Positions 21,287 to 30,497 of a DNA stretch of 38,303 nucleotides are shown here, piece by piece. The notes below the pieces were generated by a model, which saw nothing but the letters and a program-made list of their open reading frames with translations, made no database searches and was not told the origin of the DNA. Positions within the stretch are counted from its first letter, which is position 1. The number at the start of each line of letters is the position of its first letter. The position numbers were made by a program, and so were the translations under genes. Source of the DNA: Gemmatimonadota bacterium. Lineage in GTDB: Bacteria > Gemmatimonadota > Gemmatimonadetes > Gemmatimonadales > Gemmatimonadaceae. The stretch is taken from contig QHVE01000045.1 in NCBI GenBank assembly GCA_003223455.1, forward strand, positions 1 through 38,303. Reading direction: 5' to 3'.

Positions 21287-21655
21287 TCAGGCACAGCCCG
21301 GCACTTCGGAGAGCGCGTGATAGACGGCGAGGCCGCGTACCCGCGCGAGCTCCACCATGTGATCGGCGCCGTGCGAAGGGCCCCCGACGCGCAGCACCGC
21401 GTCGCACCGCATGAGCAGTCGGATGGCGATCGGATGGAAGATCTCCTCGAACGCCGCGTCGCCGACGCGGCGCGAGCCCGCCAGCCCGACGAGCGGCAGC
21501 GCGAGCCACTCCCCGACGACCGGGATGTGCCCTGCCCGAAAGAGCGGCAGGGCGCAACTCTCCATCGCGTGCACGTTCGCCGCCATCTTCTCGGGGTCGT
21601 CGTTCGTGCCGGAGCGATAGGGTCCGGCGATGAGGATCATCAGGGAAGTGGTCAT
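21287..21655 (-). CDS. DUF4406 protein (nucleoside deoxyribosyltransferase-like fold)
   Basis: A 122-residue cytoplasmic protein that begins MTTSLMILIAGPYRSG. This strand-plus-loop is typical of the nucleoside 2-deoxyribosyltransferase-like DUF4406 group, followed by GHIPVVGEWLALPL, RLLMRCDAVLRVGGPSHGAD and ARVRGLAVY. Family members are short, single-domain and mostly uncharacterised; related folds cleave N-glycosidic bonds of nucleosides. Its ATG overlaps the stop of the upstream channel gene (ATGA at 21652-21655), so translation is coupled. Function in this context is unknown. The gene ends close to the convergent inverted repeat. Confidence 0.82.
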   Translation of the reverse strand: MTTSLMILIAGPYRSGTNDDPEKMAANVHAMESCALPLFRAGHIPVVGEWLALPLVGLAGSRRVGDAAFEEIFHPIAIRLLMRCDAVLRVGGPSHGADHMVELARVRGLAVYHALSEVPGCA

Positions 21656-22245
21656 GGTTCCGTGGGATGTTGCGCCGCGAGCACCCGCTCGATGCGCTTG
21701 TCGGGGACGAGCCAGATCAGCGCGACGGTGGCGTACAGCGCGCCGGACAGTCCCGGGTGCACGAAGGCGGCGAACACCGCGAGCAGGTAGAGGACGGGCG
21801 AGAGCCTTCCCTTCTTGTCCTGGCCGACCGCTGCGGCGAGGATGGAGCCCGGTCCCTGACTCCGGATGATCGTCTGCTGCAGCACGTAGTACGAGATGGC
21901 GCAGGCAAGCAGCACGGCGCCATACACCGAGGTCGGCACGGCGGCGAAGTGCGTCTCGCCCATCCATGCCGTCGTGAACGGCGTGAGCGAGAGCCAGAAC
22001 AGCAGATGCAGGTTGGCCCAGAGAATTCCGCCCGTCACGCGCCGCGTGAGATGCAGCATGTGATGGTGGTTGTTCCAGTAGATCCCCAGATACACGAAGC
22101 TCATCACGTAGCTGGTGATCACGGGCCAGAGCGGTCCCAGCGCCGCCCACGTCGGCTCATGCGGGGGGCGCAGCTCGAGCACCATGATCGTGATGATGAT
22201 CGCGATCACACCGTCGCTGAACGCCTCGACACGATTGGGCGTCAT
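21652..22245 (-). CDS. TMEM175-family (DUF1211) potassium channel-like membrane protein
   Basis: A 197-residue integral membrane protein. The first helix carries the family signature R5-x-x-x-F9-S-D-G (RVEAFSDGVIAI), which defines bacterial TMEM175 channels. About six hydrophobic segments follow, including YVMSFVYLGIYWNNHHHMLH, another hallmark with histidines after the third helix. Known bacterial members form tetrameric potassium channels lacking the usual TVGYG filter. Length and topology fit a complete protein. The last four bases overlap the start of the DUF4406 gene. It lies 96 bases downstream of the TonB-receptor-like gene on the same strand, so the three may be co-transcribed. Confidence 0.92.
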   Translation of the reverse strand: MTPNRVEAFSDGVIAIIITIMVLELRPPHEPTWAALGPLWPVITSYVMSFVYLGIYWNNHHHMLHLTRRVTGGILWANLHLLFWLSLTPFTTAWMGETHFAAVPTSVYGAVLLACAISYYVLQQTIIRSQGPGSILAAAVGQDKKGRLSPVLYLLAVFAAFVHPGLSGALYATVALIWLVPDKRIERVLAAQHPTEP

Positions 22246-22341
22246 ACGGCGCGCACCGAGGACGGACGTATGGCTCGTTCGGACTGGAGCATGCCGAACT
22301 CTACCTGGCCGTCCTCGGTTGCGCCAAGCGGCGCTCGTGCG

Positions 22342-25300
22342 CTACGGAACCGTGCGATTCGTCGTCGACGACCCGGGTGCCCCTTTCGCCGCGCTCGTCG
22401 GCGGGGGCGTCAGCGTGACCGGGAAGCCGAACTGAAACTGGCTGTTCTCCCGATCCTTCTTCGTGACGTCCAGCATGTGGCGCAGCATCGGCCAGAGCTC
22501 TTTCTGCGTCGGCGTGACGAGGCTGTCGGCGATCTCCGGCTGCTCCCAGAAGATGCGCCAGTAGGCCTTCTTCGACGTGTTCGCGCTGTCCATCTCCGCC
22601 TTCCCCGCCGCGCCGTTGCCACGGGCGAGATACTCGCCGAGCGGGCGATACACGTCTCGGACCCTCGCGGAGAACGCCGAGTCGGCCCGCTCGAGCGCGG
22701 TCACCTGCGCGCGCGTGAGGAAGAGCGAGTCGCTCTCGTGGAGCAGGGCCTTGTACACGTCCGACGTGTTGGACATGTAATACGCCGCGATCGAATCAGC
22801 CGTGCGACGGCGCCAGCCCTCGTCCGTCTTCACCGGCTCGACGGCGCGGCGAAGCTCCTGGAGACCGTAGTCGGTCGAGAGCTGCAGCGAGAAGTCGATC
22901 ACGATGCGGAACGGCTCGCGCAGCAGGGTGCGGTTCGGCCGCGTATCGGCGAAGCGCGGGTTGACGTCGTATCGGAAGCGCTGCGCGCCGGCGTCGAAGC
23001 CGCGCGGCACGAACAGCACCGGATCCGGCGTCGCCGACGAGCCCCAGCCGCGCATGTTGCCGCCGCCGTGCACGAGCTGATCGAATCCCGCGAGGATATT
23101 CTGGAAGTACACGGCCGGCGTGACGCGTCCTCCCCATCGACGCGGCATCACTGGACGGTACTGCACGTTCAGCGACTGCGTCCACGGGCCTCGGCACCCG
23201 TTTCGCTCGGCGACTCGACCGAGGTATGCCTCGAGACAGCGCTTTGCGGTCGGCGAGCCCGTGGCGAGCAGCGTTCGGACCGACGCCGCCACGGCGGGAT
23301 CGGACTCCCCCGCCGGATCGGGGATGAACGCGCGGTCGAAGCCGCGGCCATCGCCGTTCACGTCGCCCTGCACCACGGGGGTGAACGGCAGCCCCGATTG
23401 CGCGCGGCCGAACAGCGTGATCACGCCGATCTTTTCGTGGCGCACGCCGCCGGTGACCACCACTACGTGCCGCGCATCGTTCTGGTTCGGTGCCCACTCC
23501 ACCTCGCGAGGATCGCCGAACCCCGCGCCGTCGAAGCCGCGGTACTGCCGCCGGCTCGACTGCAGCGTGTAGTTGAGCGAGGTGAACAGGCCGTACCGAT
23601 TACGGAACCTGAACACGTCGGGCGAGAGACCGAGCGTGAGCTGCCCGCCGTAGCCGCGCAGATCGCTCACCCGCTGCGCGACGCGGCCGAATTCCGAGGC
23701 TCGGCGCGACTCCGATGCGGACACGGCTCCCGTCGCCGGATCGATCGACGCTGCCGTCACGAACACCGGGCGGTTGCCGTCGTTCGCCAAGACGAGCTTC
23801 TGCATGCCGGCGAAGTTCGCGTCGACGGTGCCGGGCTGGGAGAGATCGTAGGACACGAGGCCGCCGACCTTGACCAGCAGCTTGTGCACCGCGGTCGTCC
23901 ATTCCAGCGACGAGCGCCAACTCCGCGGCACATCGTATCCCGGATCGATCAGCGTCACGGACGACGCACGCTCCGCGAGCGCGCCGCCGCCGTCGAGGCA
24001 TTGCGACGGAGAGCTGCCGGAGTCGAACGTAAGCCAATCGGGCTGCGGCACCGCCGTGCCGACACACGACAGACTGAGCGTACCGCCCGGGAGTCCGGTG
24101 GCGGCCGAGGCGTCGGCCAGGATGCCGGGCCGCAGCAGGTCGCGGAACTCGCCGATCCCGCCGCGCAATGTTCCCACCGGCAGGCGGTAGAATCGCCCGA
24201 TGGGATTCTGGGACGTTCCGCTCCCGTTCTCGCGGTCGCGATTGTAGGTGTACGTGATGCCCACGCGCGGGCTCACGTGCACGCGCGCCGGCGCCACCCC
24301 CGTGCGTACGCCGAGCGCGCGCTCGAGGGCCGGATTGCTGGCCGGCGCGCTCGCGAAGCCGTCGGCCTCGAGGCGCGCGCCGTACATCACGCCGAGGAAG
24401 CGCGATGGCGCGTACGTGTGCACGAACGCCGTCGCGGCGTTCCACACTGCGCCCGACCGCTCGGGCTGTACGACGGTGCGCGAGTAGCTCGACGCGCGGC
24501 CGGCCGAGAAGTCGGCGAGGGAGCTGAAGGTGTACGTCCCGAGCGCGTTGCTCGTCCCCTCTTGCCGTAGGCCGTCGGCCCTGCCCCACACCGTCGCCTT
24601 GAAGCGATGACGTCGACCATTGGCGTTCCAGCCGGTTTCGTTGGATCCCTCGATCGTCCAGCGATCGTCCGTCGTTGCGCTGTTCGAGCCGCCGAGCGAC
24701 AGGCTCGAGATGGCGACGGTCGCGTCCTCGAACGCCGAGCGGACCTGCACGTTGGCCGACGGCAGGGCGCGATAGGGCGCGACATCCGTGTGCACGCCGC
24801 TCGCCGCGATCCGCGTCTCGGTGAGCACTCGATGCCCGGGGCCGACGAACGCCCCGAGCGTGAGCTGCGCGCCGAGCGTCCGCTCGCGTCGCTCTCCGGC
24901 GGCGGCCGGTGCGGTGAGCGGGCCGAAACCGATCGCGCCGTCTCTCGTGATGCCGACGAAGCTCGTCAGCGCGCGTGTCTGGAGCGTGTCGCGGGTGTCG
25001 TCCAGTCGGCCGAGCCAGCTCACCGACGTGCGCTCGCGATTCGACGGCACGCCCTGACCGGTGAGCGGGATGCCGAGTGGCGTCGCGATCGCGACGAGCC
25101 GCGCGACGGAATCGGGCGAGACGCCGGCGCGAAGCAGTGCGTCGGCGTCGGCGCTCGTGAGCGTCGACGGCTCGCTGGACGAACGGCTCACGTCGAGCGC
25201 CACATTGTACGTCAATGCACGGCGGATGATCTCGCCATCCGCGCCGACGCTGCCGCGGAACCCACCGGACGTCGTGCCGAGCGAGCGGCTCACGGCGTCG

Positions 25301-26088
25301 GTGAACTGCAGCTGCGGCGGGTCGAAGGTGATGAATGCGTTCCGCTGCTGATACCTCCGGCTGCCGGGACCGAGGCGGACGTCGATGTTCGCTCCCGCGA
25401 ATCCGCCACGCGTCGCATCGAAGGTGGCGCCCGTGACGCGCGTCTCGGTGTTCGCCGCGCGAGGGATGCTGCCGGCGGCGAGCCCCATCCCATTCAGCGT
25501 CGTCAGATTGGATTCGCTCCCCGAGCCGAGGATCGAGGCGCCGCCCGCACCCATCGTCACGTTCGACATCGTGCTCGCCGTCGCCGTGAGGTCGCCCGTG
25601 ATGGAGGGGGAGACTTGCCCGTTGACCCCCTCGTTCCATCTGTCGTTCGAGCCCGGCTCCGGGTCGTTGGCTCGCACGGTGTTCGACGCACGCTCCGGCC
25701 GCGCGGCGGTCACCTTCACCGCGGCAAGGAGCGTGAGGTCTCGCGCGAGCTTGAAGTCGGCCACGAGCTCGCGCTCCGTGGCTTGGCGCTGCACGCGGCG
25801 GCGCTCGGCCTTGAACCCCGTCGCGCTCACGTAGACCAGGTAGTCGCCCGTGCCCTGCTCGAAGCGCGAGCTGAAGGCACCGCTGCTGTCCGTCGTCGTC
25901 TGCTGGGTGAGGCGATCTGGTCCGCGCGTGATCATCACCGTCGCGCCCACCACGGCACGCGACGAATCGTCGGTGACGCGACCGCGGACGACGTCGGGCT
26001 CCGATTGGGCGGCGGCGCGGCCTGCGGCCAGGGTTATCGAGAGAAGAGCGGCGAGGAAAGAAAGAGCCCGTGGCCGGAGCGAAGGCAT
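22342..26088 (-). CDS. TonB-dependent-receptor-like outer membrane protein with carboxypeptidase-regulatory domain
   Basis: A 1248-residue exported protein. It has a signal peptide (about 1-28, ending AAAQ), a carboxypeptidase-regulatory-like beta-sandwich (about 32-115, GRVTDDSSRAVVGATVMI), a plug-like region (about 120-240, with NLTTLNGMGL and a glycine-rich segment), and a long beta-barrel of alternating residues. Such receptors import large substrates such as siderophores or glycans across the outer membrane using TonB energy. A typical TonB box is not obvious. The C-terminal part is odd: after a clear strand (FRIVIDFSLQLSTDYG, about 1060-1075) there are roughly 140 charged, helical residues, then a last strand-like segment (FQFGFPVTL). 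The ATG at 26088 begins the signal peptide; the frame is open further but without export signal. No SusD-like partner is seen. Confidence 0.88.
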   Translation of the reverse strand: MPSLRPRALSFLAALLSITLAAGRAAAQSEPDVVRGRVTDDSSRAVVGATVMITRGPDRLTQQTTTDSSGAFSSRFEQGTGDYLVYVSATGFKAERRRVQRQATERELVADFKLARDLTLLAAVKVTAARPERASNTVRANDPEPGSNDRWNEGVNGQVSPSITGDLTATASTMSNVTMGAGGASILGSGSESNLTTLNGMGLAAGSIPRAANTETRVTGATFDATRGGFAGANIDVRLGPGSRRYQQRNAFITFDPPQLQFTDAVSRSLGTTSGGFRGSVGADGEIIRRALTYNVALDVSRSSSEPSTLTSADADALLRAGVSPDSVARLVAIATPLGIPLTGQGVPSNRERTSVSWLGRLDDTRDTLQTRALTSFVGITRDGAIGFGPLTAPAAAGERRERTLGAQLTLGAFVGPGHRVLTETRIAASGVHTDVAPYRALPSANVQVRSAFEDATVAISSLSLGGSNSATTDDRWTIEGSNETGWNANGRRHRFKATVWGRADGLRQEGTSNALGTYTFSSLADFSAGRASSYSRTVVQPERSGAVWNAATAFVHTYAPSRFLGVMYGARLEADGFASAPASNPALERALGVRTGVAPARVHVSPRVGITYTYNRDRENGSGTSQNPIGRFYRLPVGTLRGGIGEFRDLLRPGILADASAATGLPGGTLSLSCVGTAVPQPDWLTFDSGSSPSQCLDGGGALAERASSVTLIDPGYDVPRSWRSSLEWTTAVHKLLVKVGGLVSYDLSQPGTVDANFAGMQKLVLANDGNRPVFVTAASIDPATGAVSASESRRASEFGRVAQRVSDLRGYGGQLTLGLSPDVFRFRNRYGLFTSLNYTLQSSRRQYRGFDGAGFGDPREVEWAPNQNDARHVVVVTGGVRHEKIGVITLFGRAQSGLPFTPVVQGDVNGDGRGFDRAFIPDPAGESDPAVAASVRTLLATGSPTAKRCLEAYLGRVAERNGCRGPWTQSLNVQYRPVMPRRWGGRVTPAVYFQNILAGFDQLVHGGGNMRGWGSSATPDPVLFVPRGFDAGAQRFRYDVNPRFADTRPNRTLLREPFRIVIDFSLQLSTDYGLQELRRAVEPVKTDEGWRRRTADSIAAYYMSNTSDVYKALLHESDSLFLTRAQVTALERADSAFSARVRDVYRPLGEYLARGNGAAGKAEMDSANTSKKAYWRIFWEQPEIADSLVTPTQKELWPMLRHMLDVTKKDRENSQFQFGFPVTLTPPPTSAAKGAPGSSTTNRTVP

Positions 26089-26236
26089 CACGAAAGGGGC
26101 AGTCGGTGATCGGGGCGCGCGTTCGTCGTCCAACTCTCGTACGGCATGTCCGCCGGAAGGTGTCGGCGATAATCTATGGACACTGGCCTGTGGCCCAGGG
26201 TTGCGCCCCGTCCCTTCCCCTCCACTCCGCGCTCCC

Positions 26237-27310
26237 ATGCTCAAGAGCCTGCGCGTCCCCGAACGACTCTTTCAGCTCGCCGGATGGGCCGTCTCGATCG
26301 TCTTCGCCGGCTTTCTCATCGGGCTCGGTGGCAAGCTCGTCGGCGAGCTCCCCGGCGTGGACAAGTACACCACGCTCGAGCAGTACATGGATCGGACGCG
26401 CACGAGACGCGTGAGGGTCGCGAGCGACTCGCTGGTGCGACTCGAGCGGGATCTCTCGGCATCGCAGGAGCGGGCGAGACTGACCCTCACGGCTGCGTCG
26501 AACGCGTACCGCTCCCGGCGCGAGAGCTTCGACAACTGGATCGCCACGCGAGTGGCGACGACCGACCCGCGGCAGGATCCCGAAGTGGTGCGCCGCACCG
26601 CGGAGCTCGATCAGCTCAAGGCCGGCGAGCGCGCGGCGCAGTCCGAGGTCGAGCGACTCGACGCGTCGATGCTCCGCGCATCGCAGTCGCTCGAGGCACA
26701 GCGCGAGGAGGAAGCACGACTCGCCGAGGCAGCGCGAGGACAGTACGAGCGCGCGCGCTTCCGACAGGAGCTCCGCGTGTTCGGTATCCGGCTCGCCCTC
26801 ACTCTGCCCTTCCTGCTGCTGGCGGTGTGGCTCGTCGTGCGGCGGCGGCACAGCCAGTACTGGCCCCTCTTTCGCGGCTTCGTGTTGTTCGCGCTGTTCG
26901 CCTTCTTCTTCGAGCTGGTGCCGTACCTGCCGAGCTATGGCGGCTACGTGCGCTATGGCGTCGGCGTGATCCTCAGTGCGCTCGCCGGCCTCTACGTCAT
27001 CCGCGCCATGCGGCGCTACGTGGCGCGCCGCGCCGAGGTGGAGCAGCAGACGGAGTCCGAACGGCGGCGCAGACTCGGCTACGAGGAAGCGCTGAAGCGG
27101 ATGGCCGGCGGCGTCTGCCCCGGCTGCGAGCGACCGATCGCGGCGTCCACCACCGATGCGCCGTCGAACTTCTGCGTGCACTGCGGGATGACGCTGTTCG
27201 ACCACTGCCAATCGTGCCACGCCCGGAAGAATGCTTTCTTCCAGTACTGTCCGGCATGCGGCACGCCGGCCGCGGGTGTCGCGCCGCCCGCCGAGCCCGC
27301 GGTTGCCTAG
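26237..27310 (+). CDS. Membrane protein with coiled coil and paired zinc ribbons
   Basis: A 357-residue protein I cannot assign to a named family. It has an N-terminal membrane helix (about 14-34), then an acidic/basic coiled coil of about 115 residues (60-175) containing heptad-like Glu/Arg runs. Three further hydrophobic segments follow (about 182-201, 211-231, 238-256), then a charged helix and two zinc-ribbon-like knuckle pairs. The cysteine pairs are C294/C297 with C313/C316, and C324/C327 with C338/C341 (CPGC, CVHC, CQSC, CPAC). The coiled coil, lying between the first and second membrane segments, is probably periplasmic and the zinc ribbons cytoplasmic, but the topology is inferred. 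It is divergent from the receptor gene (148 bases apart) and its stop shares a CTAG with the stop of the convergent PLP gene. Confidence 0.8.
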   Translation: MLKSLRVPERLFQLAGWAVSIVFAGFLIGLGGKLVGELPGVDKYTTLEQYMDRTRTRRVRVASDSLVRLERDLSASQERARLTLTAASNAYRSRRESFDNWIATRVATTDPRQDPEVVRRTAELDQLKAGERAAQSEVERLDASMLRASQSLEAQREEEARLAEAARGQYERARFRQELRVFGIRLALTLPFLLLAVWLVVRRRHSQYWPLFRGFVLFALFAFFFELVPYLPSYGGYVRYGVGVILSALAGLYVIRAMRRYVARRAEVEQQTESERRRRLGYEEALKRMAGGVCPGCERPIAASTTDAPSNFCVHCGMTLFDHCQSCHARKNAFFQYCPACGTPAAGVAPPAEPAVA

Positions 27311-28716
27311 CGCGCCAGCTCGGCGATCGCGCGCTGCGTCGCCGCGATCGTGCGGGCGACGTCGGTCTCGTTCGTCCGCCAGTTCACGACGCTCACGCGC
27401 ATCGCGCGGCGACCATTCCACGTGACGCCGGCGAAGAACGCCTCGCCCGTCGCGTTGATCGCGGTGATGACCGCATCGGTGCGCGCGTCGTGGTCGGCGT
27501 CCGTCGCCCCCGGTCGCGGGTCGAGGAAGCGCACGAGCCCCTGATCGAGCTCGGGCTCCCACAGCATCTCGGCGCCCGGCAGCGCGCCGATGCCGGTGAC
27601 GATCGCATGGCAGTGCGCACAGCATCGGTCGATCAACGTCGACAGCCCCTCGCGCCCCAGCTCGCGCAGCGCCGCGTACAGCGCGAACCCTCGTGCGCGG
27701 CGCGAGAACTCGGGATTGTAGTCGATCTCGTCGCGCACCTCGTGCGAGGCCTCCAGATACGACGCGTGCACGGTCATCGCGTTGTAGTGCGCCTCGCGAT
27801 CCCGCACGATCGCCACGCCGCTGTCGTAGGGTACGTTGAGCCATTTGTGCGCGTCGGCGGCCCAGCTGTCCGCCAGATCGACGCCGTCCAGCATGTGCCG
27901 CTTGGACTTGCTCGCGCGCGCCATCAGTCCGAACGCGCCGTCCACGTGCACCCACGCCCCCGCCGCCTTGGCGATCGGGATCAGCGTTCGGAACGAGTCG
28001 AAGACGCCGGTATTCAGATCGCCCGCGGCCAGCACGACGATCGTCGGTCCCGAGTCAGCCTCGAGCGTCGAGCGCAGCGACGCCTCGGTCACGCGACCAT
28101 CGCCGTCGGTGGGGATCTCGATCAACGCGCGCTCGCCGATGCCCAGAAAGCGCAACGCCCGGTCGACCGAGTCGTGACGCGTCGCGTTGGCGAGCACCCT
28201 GATTCGCGGCGCGCCGAACAGACCATCCTGCGTCGCATTCCACCCCGCGTCGCGCAGAACACCTTCTCTCGCCGCGGCGAGCGCCGTGACGTGCGCCATC
28301 TGGCAGCCCGTCACGAACGCGAACGAGGCATCGCGCGGCAGCTCGAGCAGGTCGAGCAGCCACGCCCCCGCGACCTCCTCGGCGACCGCCGAGGCGGGCG
28401 AGGTGGCGAACAGCCCGGCGTTCTGGTCCCACGCCGACGTGAGCCAGTCCGCCGCGAGCGCCGACTGCAGCGTGCCGCCGATGACCCACGCGAAGAAACG
28501 TCCACTCGGCGAGCCGAGCAGCCCGCCTTCGGTCGCCGCAGCGAGATCATCGACGATCTGCACCGGATCCGTCCCATGCTCTTCGAGCGGGACGCCGAGC
28601 CGGGCGCGCATCTGCTCGAGCGTGGCGGTGGCGTTGACGGCACGGGTATCCAGCCCCTCGAGCCAGCGCGCGGCGTGCTCGTGTGCGCGATCGAGCGCGG
28701 GGTGATTCTGCGTCAC
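27307..28716 (-). CDS. PLP-dependent group II decarboxylase-like enzyme
   Basis: A 469-residue fold-type I PLP enzyme of the aromatic-amino-acid/glutamate decarboxylase group. It shows the PLP-contact region VTGCQMAHVTALAAAR, the aspartate in HVDGAFG and the Schiff-base lysine in ADAHKWLNVPYDSG, plus a C-terminal RVSVVNWRTNE that is common to the group. It probably decarboxylates or otherwise transforms an amino acid; substrate choice is not readable. The start is GTG at 28716, whose last three bases overlap the stop of the DUF1080 protein (GTGA), which suggests coupled translation. No ATG upstream gives a better fit. Its place behind extracellular sugar-type genes is unusual. Confidence 0.88.
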   Translation of the reverse strand: MTQNHPALDRAHEHAARWLEGLDTRAVNATATLEQMRARLGVPLEEHGTDPVQIVDDLAAATEGGLLGSPSGRFFAWVIGGTLQSALAADWLTSAWDQNAGLFATSPASAVAEEVAGAWLLDLLELPRDASFAFVTGCQMAHVTALAAAREGVLRDAGWNATQDGLFGAPRIRVLANATRHDSVDRALRFLGIGERALIEIPTDGDGRVTEASLRSTLEADSGPTIVVLAAGDLNTGVFDSFRTLIPIAKAAGAWVHVDGAFGLMARASKSKRHMLDGVDLADSWAADAHKWLNVPYDSGVAIVRDREAHYNAMTVHASYLEASHEVRDEIDYNPEFSRRARGFALYAALRELGREGLSTLIDRCCAHCHAIVTGIGALPGAEMLWEPELDQGLVRFLDPRPGATDADHDARTDAVITAINATGEAFFAGVTWNGRRAMRVSVVNWRTNETDVARTIAATQRAIAELAR

Positions 28717-30497
28717 GGGAGCCGCTCGAACACGAAGACGCCTTTCTTGCTCGAGCTCACGATGTCCGCACGCCCGTCGCCCGTGACGTCCTGGATGACG
28801 ATCTGAAGACCGATTCCCGCGTCGCCGTCGATCAGGTACGGCGTGAACATCGCGTGCCCCGTGGTATCGCGTCCGCCGCGGTACCAGAGCAGCACCGACG
28901 GGTCGTACTCGCCAGGGTCGTTGCCGTTGTGCGCGAGGAACCGCTTTCCCGTCACGAGGTCCATCGCGCCGTCCCCATCGAGATCGCCCGCGGCCAGCGC
29001 ATGCATCACGGAGACGCGATCGTCGATCGTGTGGTTGACCCAGCGTGTCGCGCCGGCAGCATCGCGCACCTGCTCGTGCCACCACAGACCGTAGTTGTGG
29101 GCCGAAGAGGATACGACGTCGCGGTCGCCGTCGCCGTCCACGTCGAACGCGTACATCTGCGCGGCGGGTGCGCCAAGATCGGCCAGGTGCTCTTCCCACA
29201 CACCGTCGGCCCGGGCCGGCGCGCGGTACCACGCGTCGATCGAGAACACGTCGGCGCGACCGTCGCCGTCCACGTCTCCGACGCCGAGCCCGTGCGGCAG
29301 GGCGCGGTCACGCGCCGGCGGCAGCGGCTCGCCGATCGCGTGCCGCGTCCACGTCGTGTCGCCGGCGCGCGCGGGCGCCTCCATCCACACCATCTGCCGC
29401 GCCGAGGCGTCGACGAACAGGAGATCGGCGCGCCCGTCACCGTTCACGTCGGCCAGCTGCGGCGACTCGCTCGCCACGGCGGGATGCACCACGCGCCGCA
29501 CCCACGCGCCGTCGCGACCCTGCGGATTCTCGTACCAGTAGCCGGCACGCCCGGGGAAGTCGAACTGCACCACGTCTGGCCAACCGTCGCGGTTCACGTC
29601 GAGCGCGAAGTCGAGGAAGGAGTCGCTGTAGCCTCGGTGCACCGAGAACGTCTTCACGGGCCGGAGCTCGTGCGCACGCCAGCTCGGTGCCTCGAACCAC
29701 AGCGCGCCCGCGACGACGTCCACGTCGCCATCGTGGTCCACGTCCGCCACGGCGACCCCTTCCGACACGAAGTCGTGGCTGAGGACGTGCTTGCGAAAGC
29801 GCACGGTGGCCGATGGCGACGCGAGCGGCCCCTCGGCACGCGGCGTCAGCTCGCGAATCTCGATCTCGCGAAGCCGGACCGTGTCCGACGTCTCGCTGCC
29901 GCCCCGGATGCACACCACCCCCGCGCGCGGAAGCGCCTTCACGCGATCGATGTGGTCCGACAGCAGCCGTCCGTTCACGAACAACCGCACCTGACCGCCG
30001 TTGGCGTACATCGCGTGGTCGAGCCATTGCGCCGTGTCGCTGATGCGCGCGAGGACGTCCGCGTCCCCGCGCGCGAGCACGCGGCCTCGCGCGTCGCGCA
30101 GCGAGCCGGCGCTCGCGAGCGCGATGCTCGTGGCAGGACCGCTGGCGCTCCGTCCATCACTGCCTGTCTGCGCGCGCAGGAGCACGTCGGACCGTGCCCT
30201 GCTGCTCGACGCGTGGGCGCGGAAGCGCAGCACGAAATCCCCGTACGACTGCTCGGTGCACAGCGCGTCCGACGGATTGCCGCCGCGCAGCACCAGCGCG
30301 CCGTCCTCGATTCCGTACTGCGCCGCGCCCTTCCAGCCAGCCAGGGAACGCCCGTCGAAGAGCGGCGTCCAACCGTGCGCCGCCGCGGGCTGCTGTGCCG
30401 CCGCGGACGCCGTCGCCAGTGCCTGCGCGATCGCGGCTGCGAGGAGAGCGTGAGTTCGGCGGCGAGTCGATGCGACGGACAGTCTCGATGTCGGCAT
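28713..30497 (-). CDS. Secreted DUF1080 (3-keto-disaccharide hydrolase-like) and FG-GAP/VCBS repeat protein
   Basis: A 594-residue exported protein. A signal peptide (about 1-35, ending SAAAQ) is followed by a DUF1080 domain (about 42-215), recognisable by GWTPLFDGRSLAGWKG, then YGDFVLRFRA and a WLDHAMYANGGQVRLFVNGR-type strand pattern. Members of this family hydrolyse or eliminate 3-keto-glycosides. The rest is about seven FG-GAP/VCBS blades, each with a D-x-D-x-D-G-D loop (ADVDHDGDVDVV, DVNRDGWPDVV, DVNGDGRADLL, DVDGDGRADVF, DVDGDGDRDVV, DLDGDGAMDLV, DVTGDGRADIV), which should fold as a calcium-binding propeller. The ATG directly follows the stop of the cytochrome-c protein (30498), with no gap. 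Which enzymatic residues are intact cannot be judged by eye. Confidence 0.88.
   Translation of the reverse strand: MPTSRLSVASTRRRTHALLAAAIAQALATASAAAQQPAAAHGWTPLFDGRSLAGWKGAAQYGIEDGALVLRGGNPSDALCTEQSYGDFVLRFRAHASSSRARSDVLLRAQTGSDGRSASGPATSIALASAGSLRDARGRVLARGDADVLARISDTAQWLDHAMYANGGQVRLFVNGRLLSDHIDRVKALPRAGVVCIRGGSETSDTVRLREIEIRELTPRAEGPLASPSATVRFRKHVLSHDFVSEGVAVADVDHDGDVDVVAGALWFEAPSWRAHELRPVKTFSVHRGYSDSFLDFALDVNRDGWPDVVQFDFPGRAGYWYENPQGRDGAWVRRVVHPAVASESPQLADVNGDGRADLLFVDASARQMVWMEAPARAGDTTWTRHAIGEPLPPARDRALPHGLGVGDVDGDGRADVFSIDAWYRAPARADGVWEEHLADLGAPAAQMYAFDVDGDGDRDVVSSSAHNYGLWWHEQVRDAAGATRWVNHTIDDRVSVMHALAAGDLDGDGAMDLVTGKRFLAHNGNDPGEYDPSVLLWYRGGRDTTGHAMFTPYLIDGDAGIGLQIVIQDVTGDGRADIVSSSKKGVFVFERLP

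Noticed and set aside
21667-24570. Open frame of about 967 codons on the plus strand opposite the channel and receptor genes
   Set aside because: The translation is an Arg/His/Asp-rich shadow without motifs, and the opposite strand carries clear TMEM175 and TonB-receptor-like proteins.
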